Assembly (NCBI RefSeq): GCF_011065935.2
Contig: NZ_JAAMNH020000001.1
Span: 4,423,001 to 4,487,000, forward strand
DNA length: 64,000 nt
Direction: 5' to 3'
DNA from: Clostridium estertheticum
GTDB taxonomy: Bacteria; Bacillota; Clostridia; Clostridiales; Clostridiaceae
In this document: positions 55,315-64,000 of the stretch, piece by piece
Layout of the letters: each line of letters starts with the position of its first letter
Position numbering within the stretch: the first letter of the stretch is position 1
Translations under genes and position numbers: made by a program
Notes under the pieces: model-generated
Seen by the model: only the letters and a program-made list of their open reading frames with translations
Told to the model about the DNA's origin: nothing
Database searches by the model: none

Positions 55315-55547
55315 TTTTTTCTTAGATTATGCTAACAAAAGTATATATTGCGTAGAATACTTTGAACAAGCCTTAGTAATTCAAAATTTATTTTATTTGC
55401 AGGTGCGTTAAGAAAAACATTTGTTTGAGCGTAAGCGAGTTAATGTTTTTTAGCACCTGTGAATAAAATAAATTTTAGAATTACTTGGCGAAGTGAAAGC
55501 ATTCCTAGCAATATATACTTTTCGTTATAGCATAATCTAAGAAAAAA
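55315..55547. repeat. Nested palindromic repeat, copy D (most complete)
   Basis: Outer arm TTTTTTCTTAGATTATGCTAAC with GTTATAGCATAATCTAAGAAAAAA. Middle arms AAGTATATATTGCGTAG...CTTAGTAATTC with their partners. Next stem GCAGGTGC/GCACCTGT. Inner AAAAACAT/ATGTTTTT with loop GTTTGAGCGTAAGCGAGTT. Fully nested over 233 bp, ending 9-10 bp from the stop of the next minus-strand gene. Confidence 0.85.
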
Positions 55548-55556
55548 CCTCTTAAT

Positions 55557-56339
55557 CTATTTCCAATCCTTATCAATAATATCCCACATCATCTTCCCAA
55601 CCCTAGATATAGTAGTTATTCCATAAACATTGTTAGGCAAGTTGTTAGCCATTACTGTAAAAAGGAAATTCCCCTTTTCAATCATAATTATTGATGTATC
55701 ATTTTCAACAGTATCAAGGCTACCCCCTTTATTTGCAATATTTTGTTGAATCTGCTTTGGTACATAAAACGGTAATTTATTCGTAACCTGTTGTTTTTTT
55801 AATATTCTTAAAAGCAAATTACTATTTTCTTCATTTAAGTATTGCTTTAGATATAGTAGTTTAAAACACTTACTTAAGTCAAAACTACTAGTAATATTTT
55901 CTAACTCATCCTGTTCCAACTTAGCATCTGTTGTAATCCTTTTCAACTTAGTGTTTTTAAGGCCCATACCCACAAATAATTCATCTATTCGCTGCATGCT
56001 CAAAATTTCAATTATTTTATTTGCTGCAGTATTATCGCTTTGTATAAGCATTGCTATTAATAAGTCATAAAGTGAATATTCTTTCCCTGAAAGCTCATGT
56101 ATAATTCCATTTGAACCGTGGGTCTTATCCTCTGCTTCTATTTTAATTTTAGATTGTAAATCTATTTTCCCATCTTCCACTTCTTTAAGCAAAACCATAG
56201 CTAGTGGTAATTTTATACACCCAGCTGATACCATTTCTTTATTCTCATTCAACCCATAAAGATATCCACTATTTATTTCTTCAAAATAAAAACTATAAGT
56301 ACCTTCTCTTGTTTCTAAATACTTTTTTATAACTTTCAT
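55557..56339 (-). CDS. Class A beta-lactamase-fold protein lacking the catalytic serine
   Basis: 260 aa, serine hydrolase (beta-lactamase2-type) fold. The SxxK site should appear where MVSAGCIKLPLAM is found; the residue three before the Lys is Gly and the next is Cys. The SDN motif is present in LIQSDNTAANKI and the KxG motif in ANKGGSLDTVENDTSIIM. So the fold and two motifs are kept while the nucleophile is gone. No signal peptide is visible, so it looks cytosolic. It may be a pseudo-enzyme or a binding protein rather than a resistance factor. Confidence 0.85.
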   Translation of the reverse strand: MKVIKKYLETREGTYSFYFEEINSGYLYGLNENKEMVSAGCIKLPLAMVLLKEVEDGKIDLQSKIKIEAEDKTHGSNGIIHELSGKEYSLYDLLIAMLIQSDNTAANKIIEILSMQRIDELFVGMGLKNTKLKRITTDAKLEQDELENITSSFDLSKCFKLLYLKQYLNEENSNLLLRILKKQQVTNKLPFYVPKQIQQNIANKGGSLDTVENDTSIIMIEKGNFLFTVMANNLPNNVYGITTISRVGKMMWDIIDKDWK

Positions 56340-56418
56340 AATATCCTCCTGGTTTTATCTGGAGTACAACAATTGCTGTACTCCATATTTTAATGCAATG
56401 CTAAAGTGGCCTATTAAT

Positions 56419-57516
56419 CTAATCTCCAAATGAAATTCCAATGCTTCTAGCTACTTTAACTAATTCGCCGCTGGGTTCTACATTTTTCGTATCTCCTATA
56501 ACATTTTCTAAATGTGCATAAGATATTTTATTTCCTGTAAGACAAACCATATTTCCAAATTTTCCAGTGCTTACTAAATCAACAGCCGCCACACCATACC
56601 TAGTAGCAAGCATTCTATCAAAGGATGATGTTATTCCACCTCTTTGGATATGACCAAGGACCGTACATCTAATTTCATGATTTTTCACTAATTGTTCTAA
56701 CTGGTAAGCTAATTTGTTGCCTATTCCACCTAGTCTTATTGGATCTGGGCTATCTGCAACTATTTTACTAACTACAACGTCCCCGCCTTTTTCCTTTGCA
56801 CCTTCTGCAACCACAATAATACTAAATAATTTCCCCTCTTTTTCACGTTGTTCTATCTTCTTAACAATTTTACAGATATCAAAATCTATTTCAGGAATTA
56901 AAATTACATCTGCTGATCCTGAAACACCTGACTCTAGTGCAATCCAACCTGCATTTCTTCCCATAACTTCCAGTATCATTATCCTATGATGCGATTCAGC
57001 TGTAGTGTGGAGTCTATCAAGGGCATCTGTTGCCACACCTACTGCAGTATTAAATCCAAAAGTAAAATCTGTAGATGCTAAATCATTGTCTATAGTCTTT
57101 GGAACTCCTATTACCTTAACACCTTTTCTTCCAAAATCCCTAGCGCTTGTAAGTGTACCGTCTCCACCAATAACTATTAGCGCATCCACGCCTTCTTTTC
57201 TCATGTTTTCAATTGCTATGTCTGATACATCTTTTTTAACCTTAATACCATTTTCTTCAACAGTATAATCAAACAAATTATCTTTATTAGAACAATATAA
57301 TATAGTTCCACCTTTATGTTGAATTCCTGACACTGTCTCTAGTGTTAGTGGCATTGTTTCATTCTTATATAATCCTCTATATCCAAATCTATAACCAATT
57401 ACTTCATAACCATAATTTAAAATTGCATTACGAGTAACGGCCCTAATTACTGCATTTAATCCTGGACAATCTCCCCCACCAGTTAATACTCCTATTTTTT
57501 TTATTTTCTGCGCCAT
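56419..57516 (-). CDS. pfkA: 6-phosphofructokinase, group III type
   Basis: About 365 aa. Starts KKIGVLTGGGDCPGLNAVIRAV; phosphate donor region LIVIGGDGTLTSA; catalytic PKTIDNDLASTDFTFGF; and ESHHRIMILEVMGRNAGWIAL plus GHIQRGGITSSFDRMLATRYG. Gly at the donor-discriminating site (GGDGT, not GGDD) favours ATP over pyrophosphate. The Lys in PKTIDND is the group III/PPi-like residue. It phosphorylates fructose 6-phosphate in glycolysis. The ATG at 57516 follows GGGGGA at 6 nt. Confidence 0.9.
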   Translation of the reverse strand: MAQKIKKIGVLTGGGDCPGLNAVIRAVTRNAILNYGYEVIGYRFGYRGLYKNETMPLTLETVSGIQHKGGTILYCSNKDNLFDYTVEENGIKVKKDVSDIAIENMRKEGVDALIVIGGDGTLTSARDFGRKGVKVIGVPKTIDNDLASTDFTFGFNTAVGVATDALDRLHTTAESHHRIMILEVMGRNAGWIALESGVSGSADVILIPEIDFDICKIVKKIEQREKEGKLFSIIVVAEGAKEKGGDVVVSKIVADSPDPIRLGGIGNKLAYQLEQLVKNHEIRCTVLGHIQRGGITSSFDRMLATRYGVAAVDLVSTGKFGNMVCLTGNKISYAHLENVIGDTKNVEPSGELVKVARSIGISFGD

Positions 57517-57794
57517 ATACATTCCCCCAAACTCTATTTGACTTATTATACACCTTAAAGCGGAAAATATAAATGATGCGCTGCTATTAGTGAAATATTC
57601 TCAACTTTTCACAAATAGCATAGCTTAATAAAATAAAATATCATAATTTAGAATATATTGGGGTATAAAATGGGTAAAATTGAATATTGATAGAATATTG
57701 TGTAGCACATTAAATATTAAAGCAACATATTATTTCAATTACTAACTAAAGCTAAAGAAGTTATTCATCAACTTTAGCCCTAAACCATTATTAC

Positions 57795-58622
57795 TTATAT
57801 TGAAATATTAGCAAATTTAATTAAAAATAACAATGCTATACCAACGATTATTCTATAAATAGCAAAAACCTTCATAGGTTTCTTCTTTAAATAAGAAACA
57901 AATTTTTCAACTACAATTAAAGCAACTAAAAAGGCCGTTACAAATCCAATAACCAAAGTAATAATTTCACCACTACTAAAATTCATTCCACTTTTAAATA
58001 GTGTTAATGCTGTAGCTCCGACCATAGTTGGTATTGCGAGGAAAAATGAAAACTCAGTTGCAGCAACTGTAGAAACACCACAAATCCAACCTCCCATTAT
58101 AGTAGATGCTGACCTAGACATACCTGGCCATAGTGCAAAGCATTGAAATAATCCTATTTTAAATGACTGTTTAATAGTTATTTTCTCTATACTTTTTGTT
58201 TTATCCAAATGCCTAAATTTATTTTCTATAATAATCATTAGAATTCCACCAACTACTAAAGCCAAGGCTACAGTGCCTGGATTAAAAAGATATTCTTCTA
58301 TTTTATCTTTTAGAAGAAAACCAAATACTGCAGCTGGTAAAAATGCCACTATAATGTTAGTCCAAAACTTAATTCCTGAGGGTTTTGCCTTAAAAAACTC
58401 CACAACTGAACTCCATATTTTATTCCAATATAAAACTATAATTGCAAGAATAGCCCCGAGTTGTATGACTACCTCAAATGAATTTGCAAATGCACCTTTG
58501 AAATTTATCATATTTCCCACAATAATCATATGCCCCGTGGAGGAAATAGGTATAAATTCTGTTACTCCTTCTACTATAGCTATTATTATAGCTTTTAGTA
58601 CCAATATAATGTTTAAATCCAT
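57795..58622 (-). CDS. uppP: Undecaprenyl-diphosphatase
   Basis: 275-aa membrane protein (BacA/UppP) with about eight helices. It recycles the lipid carrier for cell-wall synthesis. Motif one is IVEGVTEFIPISSTGHMIIVG, and motif two is WPGMSRSASTIMGGWICGVS. The Glu, His, Arg and Ser of the active site are present. Bacitracin tolerance is a known side effect of UppP activity. Confidence 0.95.
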   Translation of the reverse strand: MDLNIILVLKAIIIAIVEGVTEFIPISSTGHMIIVGNMINFKGAFANSFEVVIQLGAILAIIVLYWNKIWSSVVEFFKAKPSGIKFWTNIIVAFLPAAVFGFLLKDKIEEYLFNPGTVALALVVGGILMIIIENKFRHLDKTKSIEKITIKQSFKIGLFQCFALWPGMSRSASTIMGGWICGVSTVAATEFSFFLAIPTMVGATALTLFKSGMNFSSGEIITLVIGFVTAFLVALIVVEKFVSYLKKKPMKVFAIYRIIVGIALLFLIKFANISI

Positions 58623-58721
58623 GTATCATCCGCTCCTTATAGCAATAATTTATAAAACCTTTTCCATTATACTATATTCAAGCAAAGAACATAGTTAGAA
58701 TTTAATTTATTGTTTAAATGT

Positions 58722-59834
58722 TTATTTTTCTATTATCACTTCCCTAAGCAGCGTCTTACCATCTTGTGATAATTTAATAGAATTTACTCCTTTGACAATT
58801 TGCAGGTCAATAAAAGTATCTACCTTTATATAGTCACGGCCATTAACGCTTATGAAATACTTTGTAAGCATATAGCTATTCATAAAAGCTCCAACCGTAA
58901 AATTATCCACTTCTTTCGTATCATTTTTTAAGTCTTTCTTTGCAAATATTAAAGTTGGGATTTTCTCCACACCCGTATTCACATAATCTATTTTAGGAGA
59001 TGTTTTAAACACTTGCGGTTTATTGACAAATATAGTAGGTTGAATAAACCCCTCCTTTGTTTCTAACCTTGGAAGTTGCCCTTCTTTCAAAAAAGTAAGT
59101 TTGGAATTGCTCTTTAGCTCACCATATTTATTATTATCCACAGATATACTATAGCTTTCATAATAGCTCTTCATATTTTTGACATACATCTTAGTACCTT
59201 TTAAAGGGGCGATTTTAACTGCGTCTATTCCCTTGCTTATAATTTCAACAGCACTTAGTGGAATCTCTGCATCTGTCATATAAGATCCATTGACACCATC
59301 TATCATTATCCATTTATTGTAATTGTCACTCCATATTTCACATACATTAAAATAGGATTTCCCACTAATTTTTTTATCAGTGCTTCTTAATACCCCGCGC
59401 CGTACATTAATTCCAACAGACGCTAAACACTCTTCATAAATAATTGCATAATCACTATCTGATATTTTAGCTCCTCCAAAAGCTGCCCCCATTATTTCTA
59501 AAGCATTTTTATCACTAGTCATGGAGGTACTTTGTGCTTTTACTTTTCCATTAATAAATTCCATGATTTTTATAGAGTTATCAAACTGATCTTTTTTTTC
59601 ATCTATAATTTTATCTAGTCCATAGGTTTTTTTAAGTTTTAATAAGTTTTCATTCTGAGGATTTAAGTAATAAAAATGAATATTATCTCCACTATAAAAA
59701 TTTTCCCATTTAGTAATTTTTAAACCCTCTTCCCTACCATTTAAATCAGATTTAGCTTTAAAATTCCAAAAAATTATAGCTGCTGTTATAAGAATAAAAA
59801 ATAAAATTCTATAAGGAATACTATTTTTTTTCAT
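58722..59834 (-). CDS. Membrane-anchored transglutaminase-like protein
   Basis: 370 aa. Residues 8-25 are an N-terminal signal anchor (YRILFFILITAAIIFW). Residues about 105-185 resemble a transglutaminase-like core: IIYEECLASVGINVRRGVLRS (Cys) and FNVCEIWSDNYNKWIMIDGVNG (Asp). The His expected four residues before the Glu is replaced (Phe, followed by Asn). The C-terminal half is beta-rich and unrecognised. It may bind or remodel cell-surface peptides, but catalysis is doubtful. Confidence 0.65.
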   Translation of the reverse strand: MKKNSIPYRILFFILITAAIIFWNFKAKSDLNGREEGLKITKWENFYSGDNIHFYYLNPQNENLLKLKKTYGLDKIIDEKKDQFDNSIKIMEFINGKVKAQSTSMTSDKNALEIMGAAFGGAKISDSDYAIIYEECLASVGINVRRGVLRSTDKKISGKSYFNVCEIWSDNYNKWIMIDGVNGSYMTDAEIPLSAVEIISKGIDAVKIAPLKGTKMYVKNMKSYYESYSISVDNNKYGELKSNSKLTFLKEGQLPRLETKEGFIQPTIFVNKPQVFKTSPKIDYVNTGVEKIPTLIFAKKDLKNDTKEVDNFTVGAFMNSYMLTKYFISVNGRDYIKVDTFIDLQIVKGVNSIKLSQDGKTLLREVIIEK

Positions 59835-59946
59835 AAATCCTCCTTATTATTTGCATTGTTCAATAATAAATTATAAAGTGTTCTCTACCTTACAATAGAT
59901 TCACATTTATTTAATGAGTATATCATATTTTTAGCAAAAATTACAT

Positions 59947-59991
59947 AAAAAACCCACGGGATTTATTGCAATCTTTTCCGTGGGATTTTTG
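59947..59991 (-). terminator. Terminator of pckA
   Basis: CCCACGG (59953-59959) pairs with CCGTGGG (59978-59984), extended by flanking A/T. On the minus strand a T6 run follows. It lies just after the pckA stop. Confidence 0.87.
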
Positions 59992-59993
59992 TA

Positions 59994-61571
59994 TTATATA
60001 CTTAATGGACCAGCTTGCTTTATGCTCTCTGAAACTCCTTTAAATTTACTGAAGTTCAAAGTAAATTTAGAGGCAAGTTCTCGAGCTTTTAAATTATAAG
60101 CTTTTTTATCTCCCCATGTATTTTCTGGATTTAATATTTCAGAGGGAACATTTGGCACCGCTATTGGCACTGCTACTTTAAATATTGGATGCTGTGTATA
60201 AGCCACACTCTTAAGCGTGCCATCAAGTGCTGCTTTTACCATGGATCTTGTATAGGACAGTTTCATTCTTGAACCTACACCATATCCTCCACCACTCCAA
60301 CCAGTGTTTATAAGAAATACCTCAGTATCATGTTTATCTATTCTCTCACCTAAAAGTTTTGCGTAAACAGACGGCTTCATTAGCATAAAAGGTTCTCCAA
60401 AGCAAGATGAAAAAGTAGCTTTTGGCTGCGTAATTCCACGTTCTGTGCCCGCAAGCTTACTTGTATATCCTGAAATAAAATGATACATGGCAGCTTCCTT
60501 GGAAAGCTTTGAAATTGGTGGAATAACTCCAAAAGCATCTGCTGTTAAAAATATTATGGTACTAGGATGTCCACCAATTCCACTGAGTTCTGCATTTGGG
60601 ATATATTCTAGTGGATAAGCTCCTCTGGTATTCTCTGTTAATCTACCATCATCATAATCAGGCATCTTATTATCATCAATCACAACATTTTCAAGCAATG
60701 CTCCAAATTTTAATGCTGAGTAAATTTCACTTTCTTTATCTTTATCTAACTTTATAGTTTTAGCATAACATCCGCCTTCAAAATTAAACACTCCGCTATC
60801 ACACCAACCATGTTCATCATCACCTATAAGCTTTCTTTCTGGATCAGCGGACAGCGTAGTTTTTCCTGTACCTGACAAGCCAAAAAATACTGCAGTCTCA
60901 CCATCTTTACCTATATTAGAAGAGCAATGCATTGGAAATACACCTCTTAGTGGCAACAGAAAATTCATTATTGAAAAAATAGATTTTTTAATTTCTCCTG
61001 CATACTGCGTTCCACCAATTAACACAATTTTCTTATCGAAATTCACTAGAATAAAAGCTTCAGAGTTTATTCCGTCAATTGCTCCTTTTGCCTTAAATCC
61101 AGGAGCCGCAATAACTGTGAATTCTGCCACATGATTATTAAGCATTGCTTTATCTGGCCTTCTAAATAATTGATTAGAAAGCAATGCCTCGGAAGCAAGC
61201 TCATTTACTACTCTAATAGGTAGTTTATATTCTTCCATAGCACCAACGTAGCCATCAAATACAAATAATTCTTTATCACCTAAATATTCACTTACTTTAC
61301 GATACAAATTATCAAAAACCTTTTCTTCTATAGGTAAATTTACCTCTCCCCAATTTATTAATTTCACAACACTTTCTTGTGAAACTATAAATCTATCCTT
61401 AGGAGATCTTCCTGTATATTTCCCTGTATTTACAGCCAATGCACCCGATTCTGTTAAAGTACCTTCACCTCTTAGCAATGCAAAACTTACCAAGTCTGAT
61501 ACCGGTAAATTCCTATATATTTTTTTTGATGTTTTTATGTTTAAATAATTTAAATTTTCTAAATAATCCAC
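59994..61571 (-). CDS. pckA: Phosphoenolpyruvate carboxykinase (ATP)
   Basis: 525 aa. It interconverts oxaloacetate and PEP with ATP/ADP. The P-loop is FFGLSGTGKTTLSADP. Kinase-2 is LIGDDEHGW; substrate-binding residues are in NTGKYTGRSPKDRFIV near the N-terminus, and RGAYPLEYIPNA matches the ATP-type family. The conserved LINTGWSGGGYGVGSRMKLSYTR is complete. It may act in gluconeogenesis, or in the ATP-forming direction during fermentation. Confidence 0.95.
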   Translation of the reverse strand: MDYLENLNYLNIKTSKKIYRNLPVSDLVSFALLRGEGTLTESGALAVNTGKYTGRSPKDRFIVSQESVVKLINWGEVNLPIEEKVFDNLYRKVSEYLGDKELFVFDGYVGAMEEYKLPIRVVNELASEALLSNQLFRRPDKAMLNNHVAEFTVIAAPGFKAKGAIDGINSEAFILVNFDKKIVLIGGTQYAGEIKKSIFSIMNFLLPLRGVFPMHCSSNIGKDGETAVFFGLSGTGKTTLSADPERKLIGDDEHGWCDSGVFNFEGGCYAKTIKLDKDKESEIYSALKFGALLENVVIDDNKMPDYDDGRLTENTRGAYPLEYIPNAELSGIGGHPSTIIFLTADAFGVIPPISKLSKEAAMYHFISGYTSKLAGTERGITQPKATFSSCFGEPFMLMKPSVYAKLLGERIDKHDTEVFLINTGWSGGGYGVGSRMKLSYTRSMVKAALDGTLKSVAYTQHPIFKVAVPIAVPNVPSEILNPENTWGDKKAYNLKARELASKFTLNFSKFKGVSESIKQAGPLSI

Positions 61572-61947
61572 AATACTACCCCCCGGTTACTATATTAACA
61601 TGACTATTAATTTTAGTTATTATACTAATATATTACAACATTTCGAGAAAAACGCAAGAAAAAAATTATTAAAATATGGATTTAACGTTTTTATGAATAC
61701 GTTCCTTCATTATGCTAAATTATCACTTTTATAGCATACTCTTTTTATCTTTTATGGCGCACTAATATATTTAATAAACACACTTCCTTCACTGAGGCTA
61801 TAAGTGATTTCATCCAAATATATGAATATAAAACACCATGACACACTCTTCTATTTTGTTGTTCCCACATAATTTTTTTAATTAATAACATTGTTTAATA
61901 TTTGTCAAAATGAAGAATATTAGTTTTTAAAAATCACGCAATAAAAA
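61572..61947. other. Intergenic region upstream of pckA
   Basis: AT-rich, no open frame with a ribosome site, no RNA gene recognised. It should contain the pckA promoter. Confidence 0.5.
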
Positions 61948-61989
61948 AAGTATATATTAAATCAAATTGATTTGATTTAATATATACTT
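61948..61989 (-). terminator. Perfect 19-bp palindrome, terminator of the EamA gene
   Basis: Arms 61948-61966 and 61971-61989, loop TTGA, followed on the minus strand by T7. Its ends (AAGTATATATT) match the start of the middle stem in repeat copies B, C, D and F, so it may be a reduced member of that family. Confidence 0.85.
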
Positions 61990-62030
61990 CACCAAAGATG
62001 CTAATATCTAATTTTATCCTGCAGCAAAAA

Positions 62031-62888
62031 TTATTTTCTTATGCTATATATCGCATATACTACGAGTCCAGTCCCAATTATTTGCATATACCCAATTTGC
62101 TCATGTAATATAAAAAATGATACAAGCATTGCAGTAGGTATTTCCAAATTTCCTATTATAGATACCTTTAACGAACCTATATGCTTTATGGCCGCATATA
62201 ATAATGTTAAAGGGATAATTTCGCAAAATATTGCAAGTATTGTGGTATAACCAAGTAAACTTAAACTTACATCACCCTTAAAAACAAATATCGGAAACTT
62301 GTATATCATAAGGGATATTAATGAAAAAAAAGTAGAATAGGCATTAATAGCAAGTGGTTCAAGGCCTTGCAATTTTTCTTCACTATAAATATTCATAAAG
62401 GCATAAAACATTGCACATATTAAGGCAAATACTACCCCCCTAAGAGAATATTTAAAATTTCCAAATAGTATATCTAAAGTTAAAACACAGCCTAAAAATG
62501 CTAAAACCACCGCAAATAGCTTTTTATAGCTTAGAGAATTCTTTTTGAAGACAGTTGAATATACAAATACCATTAAAGGGTAAGTGTACAATAATATAGC
62601 CACCATTTGCATTGGTAAATACTTGAAAGATGTATAATAAAACACAGTCATAAATGTATTACCAACGACACCAAGCACAGCCAATCTTAATAGTTGCACC
62701 TTTGTTATAAAAAATGACTTTTTGTCGAAAATATACATAAGTATGAACATTAATGGCACTGCTATTATATATTGAAGTGTTAATAAACTTATAGAATCAA
62801 TTCCCCCCACAAAAGCTAGTTTTACAAATAGCCCTGCGCTACCAAATAATATAGCAGAAAGAATTGAATAGATATATCCTTTTTTCAA
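62031..62888 (-). CDS. EamA/DMT-superfamily transporter
   Basis: 285 aa, ten transmembrane helices in two EamA halves. The first begins KGYIYSILSAILFGSAGLFVKLAF. The second begins YSLRGVVFALICAMFYAFMNIYSEEKL and ends IGNLEIPTAMLVSFFILHEQIGYMQIIGTGLVVYAIY, where the P-T/S-A..S....E motif is typical. Metabolite exporter or importer, substrate unknown. It follows the TPR gene by 21 bp, possibly in one operon. Confidence 0.88.
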   Translation of the reverse strand: MKKGYIYSILSAILFGSAGLFVKLAFVGGIDSISLLTLQYIIAVPLMFILMYIFDKKSFFITKVQLLRLAVLGVVGNTFMTVFYYTSFKYLPMQMVAILLYTYPLMVFVYSTVFKKNSLSYKKLFAVVLAFLGCVLTLDILFGNFKYSLRGVVFALICAMFYAFMNIYSEEKLQGLEPLAINAYSTFFSLISLMIYKFPIFVFKGDVSLSLLGYTTILAIFCEIIPLTLLYAAIKHIGSLKVSIIGNLEIPTAMLVSFFILHEQIGYMQIIGTGLVVYAIYSIRK

Positions 62889-62909
62889 AATAACACACCT
62901 TTCGGTTAT

Positions 62910-64000
62910 TTAATAAAATAGTACAAACTCAGGGATTTTTAATTCTTGATTAGCTTTTCCCTTGGTATAGCTTTCTTTTAATTTCTGCGCCTTATCATAA
63001 TTCTCCACAATGACTTTTTTAGTGTAGTCATCATAAGAGTCATTCAAACCCTGATAGGCTTTACTTATATTGTAAAAGCCCCTTTCTAAATCCTGCTTAT
63101 AAGTTATATAATAACAGCCAGCATTATTTAAAGTCAAAATATCTTCTTCATCCACATGATATGCACTATCAATTTCCACTTTAGCTTCTACTGGTTTATT
63201 TTCAGTCATGTATATGGTTGCTAAGGTTCTATGATACTTAGGCATTAGTTCATTTAATTTGATACATATCTTTAAGATTTTTATTGCATCATCCGTTTTT
63301 TTATCATCAAGTTTAATTAGTGCCATATTATATTTTATCTCTGCATCCTGTGGTTTTATAAGTGATGCTAAATTAAAATATTCTAGGGCTTTTCCACTAT
63401 TATTAGCCTTGTACCAATAATAGTTTGCTAAATTAAGCATTATATTATAATTATAAGGCTCTTTAGTTAGAGCTGTTCTAAAATAAGGCTCTGCTGCTAA
63501 TTTGGCGGACTCCTCTTTCAATATTTCCGGCATTAAAAATCCATAATTATCTGGGTATTCTTTGTTAAGCTGAATAGATTTATTGCAATATTCTTTAGCC
63601 TTTTTATAATCTTTCTTATAAAGATAATACCAGCCTGCGCTATGATAGGCTCTGTAATCATTTGGATGCTGCAAAATTAAATTTTGAATTAATTTATCAG
63701 ACTTTTCTAGTTCATTCATGTTTTTGTAAACATTAGCTTTTATTAATTCAATTTGCATATTGCCTACATTTTTACTAGAGAGTTCATCAATTAATTTATT
63801 TGCCTCACCTACAGTGTCCGCACCTAGCGAATATATCTTAGCTAACCACATTTTATAGGATAGATCATTCGGATACTTTTTTGAAAGCGCAGTTATATTT
63901 TGCAATAGAGAATCCTTATTATATAACGCTACCTGGGCTAGTACATCATATATCTTGTATTCATCCTTATTTAATTCCCATGCATTCTTTAATACACTAT
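62910..64000 (-). CDS. TPR-repeat protein, N-terminus beyond the window
   Basis: At least 363 residues are open to the right edge, so the start lies outside. Tetratricopeptide units repeat about every 34 residues, for example HPNDYRAYHSAGWYYLYKKDYKKAKEYCNKSIQLN, EPYNYNIMLNLANYYWYKANNSGKALEYFNLASLI and KPQDAEIKYNMALIKLDDKKTDDAIKILKICIKL. Probably a protein-protein scaffold. The visible part has no membrane segment, but an anchor could precede it. Confidence 0.85.
   Translation of the reverse strand, partial: SVLKNAWELNKDEYKIYDVLAQVALYNKDSLLQNITALSKKYPNDLSYKMWLAKIYSLGADTVGEANKLIDELSSKNVGNMQIELIKANVYKNMNELEKSDKLIQNLILQHPNDYRAYHSAGWYYLYKKDYKKAKEYCNKSIQLNKEYPDNYGFLMPEILKEESAKLAAEPYFRTALTKEPYNYNIMLNLANYYWYKANNSGKALEYFNLASLIKPQDAEIKYNMALIKLDDKKTDDAIKILKICIKLNELMPKYHRTLATIYMTENKPVEAKVEIDSAYHVDEEDILTLNNAGCYYITYKQDLERGFYNISKAYQGLNDSYDDYTKKVIVENYDKAQKLKESYTKGKANQELKIPEFVLFY

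Overview
The window looks like a chromosomal segment of a low-GC, strictly anaerobic, fermentative Firmicute, most likely a Clostridium sensu stricto. The evidence is very AT-rich intergenic DNA with strong GGAGG-type ribosome binding sites, a trimeric [FeFe]-hydrogenase, a B12-dependent ribonucleotide reductase, a glycyl-radical enzyme with its activase, GapN, an ATP-type PEP carboxykinase and an SLH-domain surface protein. The species is not determined from sequence alone.

Layout. 1-4 kb (minus): 5' part of an oligoendopeptidase F gene, then the YjjW/YjjI glycyl-radical pair. 4.2-6.7 kb (plus): a HIT-like relic, a GNAT acetyltransferase, and a PadR regulator/DUF2812 membrane-protein operon. 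7-9 kb (minus): the psuK-psuG pseudouridine catabolic operon. 9.3-13.6 kb (plus): the hydrogenase operon (NuoE-like, NuoF-like and catalytic subunits). 13.7-18.5 kb (minus): an alpha/beta hydrolase, a small unknown protein and a large SLH protein. 18.7-30.2 kb: housekeeping genes (flavin reductase, SPFH/NfeD pair, NAD synthetase, YaaR, two chromate-transporter halves, Ca-type P-ATPase, CvfB, fRMsr, gamma carbonic anhydrase). 30.5-33.6 kb: nrdJ. 33.9-40 kb is an accessory island full of broken genes: a PIN-like gene with two frameshifts, a CPBP protease, Mrr/Xre fragments, an HNH-like gene and unknown proteins. 40.5-42.5 kb: amidohydrolase and a small membrane protein. 42.9-45.7 kb: a wrecked panG-panB locus interrupted by a TnpB-only IS200/IS605-type element. 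45.7-52.8 kb: DUF378, two coiled-coil unknowns, gapN, plsC, a ComEC-like hydrolase and an MCP/solute-binding-protein fusion. 53.1-54.1 kb: a decayed IS1595-type element with 14-bp inverted ends carrying a DUF2127 passenger gene. 54.14 kb: tRNA-Ile(GAT). 54.5-64 kb: secreted DUF3888 protein, a beta-lactamase-fold protein without its serine, 6-phosphofructokinase, UppP, a transglutaminase-like protein, PckA, an EamA transporter and a TPR protein running off the window.

How it fits together. The hydrogenase, GapN, PFK and PckA describe a fermentative core: glycolysis, NADPH supply through non-phosphorylating GAPDH, and H2 release coupled to NADH and ferredoxin. The pantothenate genes are destroyed, which suggests the vitamin is taken up or made elsewhere in the genome.

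The most unusual items are: (i) a soluble chemoreceptor signalling domain fused to a DppA-type binding protein with no membrane span; (ii) a hairpin between the Shine-Dalgarno and the ATG of nrdJ that would restore normal spacing when folded; (iii) a family of nested palindromic repeats that sits about 5-15 bp from the stop codons of minus-strand genes and shows compensatory changes between copies; (iv) the IS1595 passenger element and a diverged copy of its promoter-like segment near 4.2 kb.
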